Positions 5,498-5,830 of a DNA stretch of 5,830 nucleotides are shown here, piece after piece. The DNA comes from Rhodocyclaceae bacterium (lineage in GTDB: Bacteria > Pseudomonadota > Gammaproteobacteria > Burkholderiales > Rhodocyclaceae). Each line of letters opens with the position of its first letter. The stretch's first letter is position 1. The notes beneath the pieces are model-generated. The model was not told the DNA's origin, made no database searches, and saw only the letters and a list, made by a program, of their open reading frames with translations. Made by a program: the position numbers and the translations under genes. The stretch lies in contig JAUXNZ010000328.1 of NCBI GenBank assembly GCA_030682595.1, forward strand, positions 1 to 5,830, read 5' to 3'.

Positions 5498-5660
5498 GGG
5501 GTTCCCACTGGATACGCTCCCATGCGGTGGCGCGGACATGCACGTTCCATTTCGATTTTCGTTATGGAGCGCAGTAATGTCGAAGCAATACCAATCCTGT
5601 GGCCATCCTTTTCGCAGAATGGGTGCGAACCCTGCGTATCGTGCGGGGAGTAGAAATGGG

Positions 5661-5688
5661 AACACCCAACCATGAAGGGTTGGGTGTT
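5661..5688. terminator. Hairpin after tRNA-Ala, probable terminator
   Basis: AACACCCAACC (5661-5671) and GGTTGGGTGTT (5678-5688) form a perfect 11-bp stem with a six-base loop. It begins seven bases past the tRNA CCA end on the minus strand. On that strand A and T runs precede the stem, but only CCCATTT follows; on the plus strand AAATTTT follows. It probably ends or trims the tRNA transcript and may act in both directions, though the U-run is imperfect. Confidence 0.6.
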
Positions 5689-5694
5689 AAATTT

Positions 5695-5768
<74 letters not shown>

Positions 5769-5799
5769 AAATGTCGATTGGCATGTATAACAAAACAGT

Positions 5800-5827
5800 A
5801 AAAACACGGCCGGCACGCGCCGACCGT
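5800..5827 (-). terminator. Rho-independent terminator of an upstream minus-strand gene
   Basis: On the minus strand ACGGTCGGC pairs with GCCGGCCGT (nine pairs, one G-U) around the loop GCGT, and is followed by GTTTTT. This is a canonical intrinsic terminator. The gene it serves lies beyond the right edge of the window. The 31 bases between it and the tRNA gene hold no promoter I can call with confidence. Confidence 0.75.
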
Positions 5828-5830
5828 TGA

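Noticed and set aside
5612..5635. Hairpin with GGGT/ACCC and CGCA/TGCG around a GCGA loop, between the tRNA and ssrA
   Set aside because: Only two four-pair helices separated by a bulge, with no promoter, U-run or known RNA motif; too weak to call a small RNA. I see nothing else in 5498-5660.
5325..5675. Plus- and minus-strand open frames across ssrA
   Set aside because: They run through the tmRNA gene and its promoter; tmRNA structure and the tag frame explain the sequence and no protein signature appears.

Overview
The window looks like chromosomal DNA from a betaproteobacterium, most likely of the Rhodocyclales type. I infer this from three things: high GC content, the gene order hemA-prfA-prmC-grxD, and a circularly permuted (two-piece) tmRNA gene of the beta type with the encoded tag ANDEQFAIAA. 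No database search was possible, so the placement is an inference.

Left part (1-1307, plus strand): the 3' end of a gene encoding a cyclic-nucleotide-binding domain, then a fructosamine-kinase-family gene whose start codon overlaps the preceding stop by one base. The kinase gene runs into the 3' end of grxD, so the two converging genes share 20 bp.

Middle part (1288-5008, minus strand): read in the direction of transcription, this is hemA (glutamyl-tRNA reductase), prfA (release factor 1), prmC (methyltransferase acting on the release factor GGQ glutamine) and grxD (CGFS monothiol glutaredoxin). prfA and prmC overlap by 4 bases. The prmC-grxD gap of 179 bp holds an unusual GC-rich element: a perfect 20-bp palindrome, a strong G-quadruplex motif and flanking inverted arms, resembling an inserted REP/MITE-like repeat.

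Right part (5009-5830, minus strand): upstream of hemA lies a permuted ssrA gene. It has a good sigma70 promoter, then the acceptor piece with T-arm and 3' acceptor strand, a short intervening loop, the 5' acceptor strand, the tag reading frame and a pseudoknot. Between ssrA and hemA the RNA can fold into further hairpins and a terminator-like stem. Upstream of ssrA is a tRNA-Ala(CGC) gene whose 5' acceptor strand is two bases short, and at the window edge a rho-independent terminator of an unseen minus-strand gene.

Functionally, the minus strand groups parts of protein synthesis: glutamyl-tRNA use for haem, peptide release (RF1 and the enzyme that modifies it), ribosome rescue (tmRNA) and an alanine tRNA. 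No wholly new multi-gene system is visible. The points most worth following are the permuted tmRNA, the anomalous tRNA-Ala, the quadruplex/palindrome element inside the operon, and the structured RNA between ssrA and hemA.
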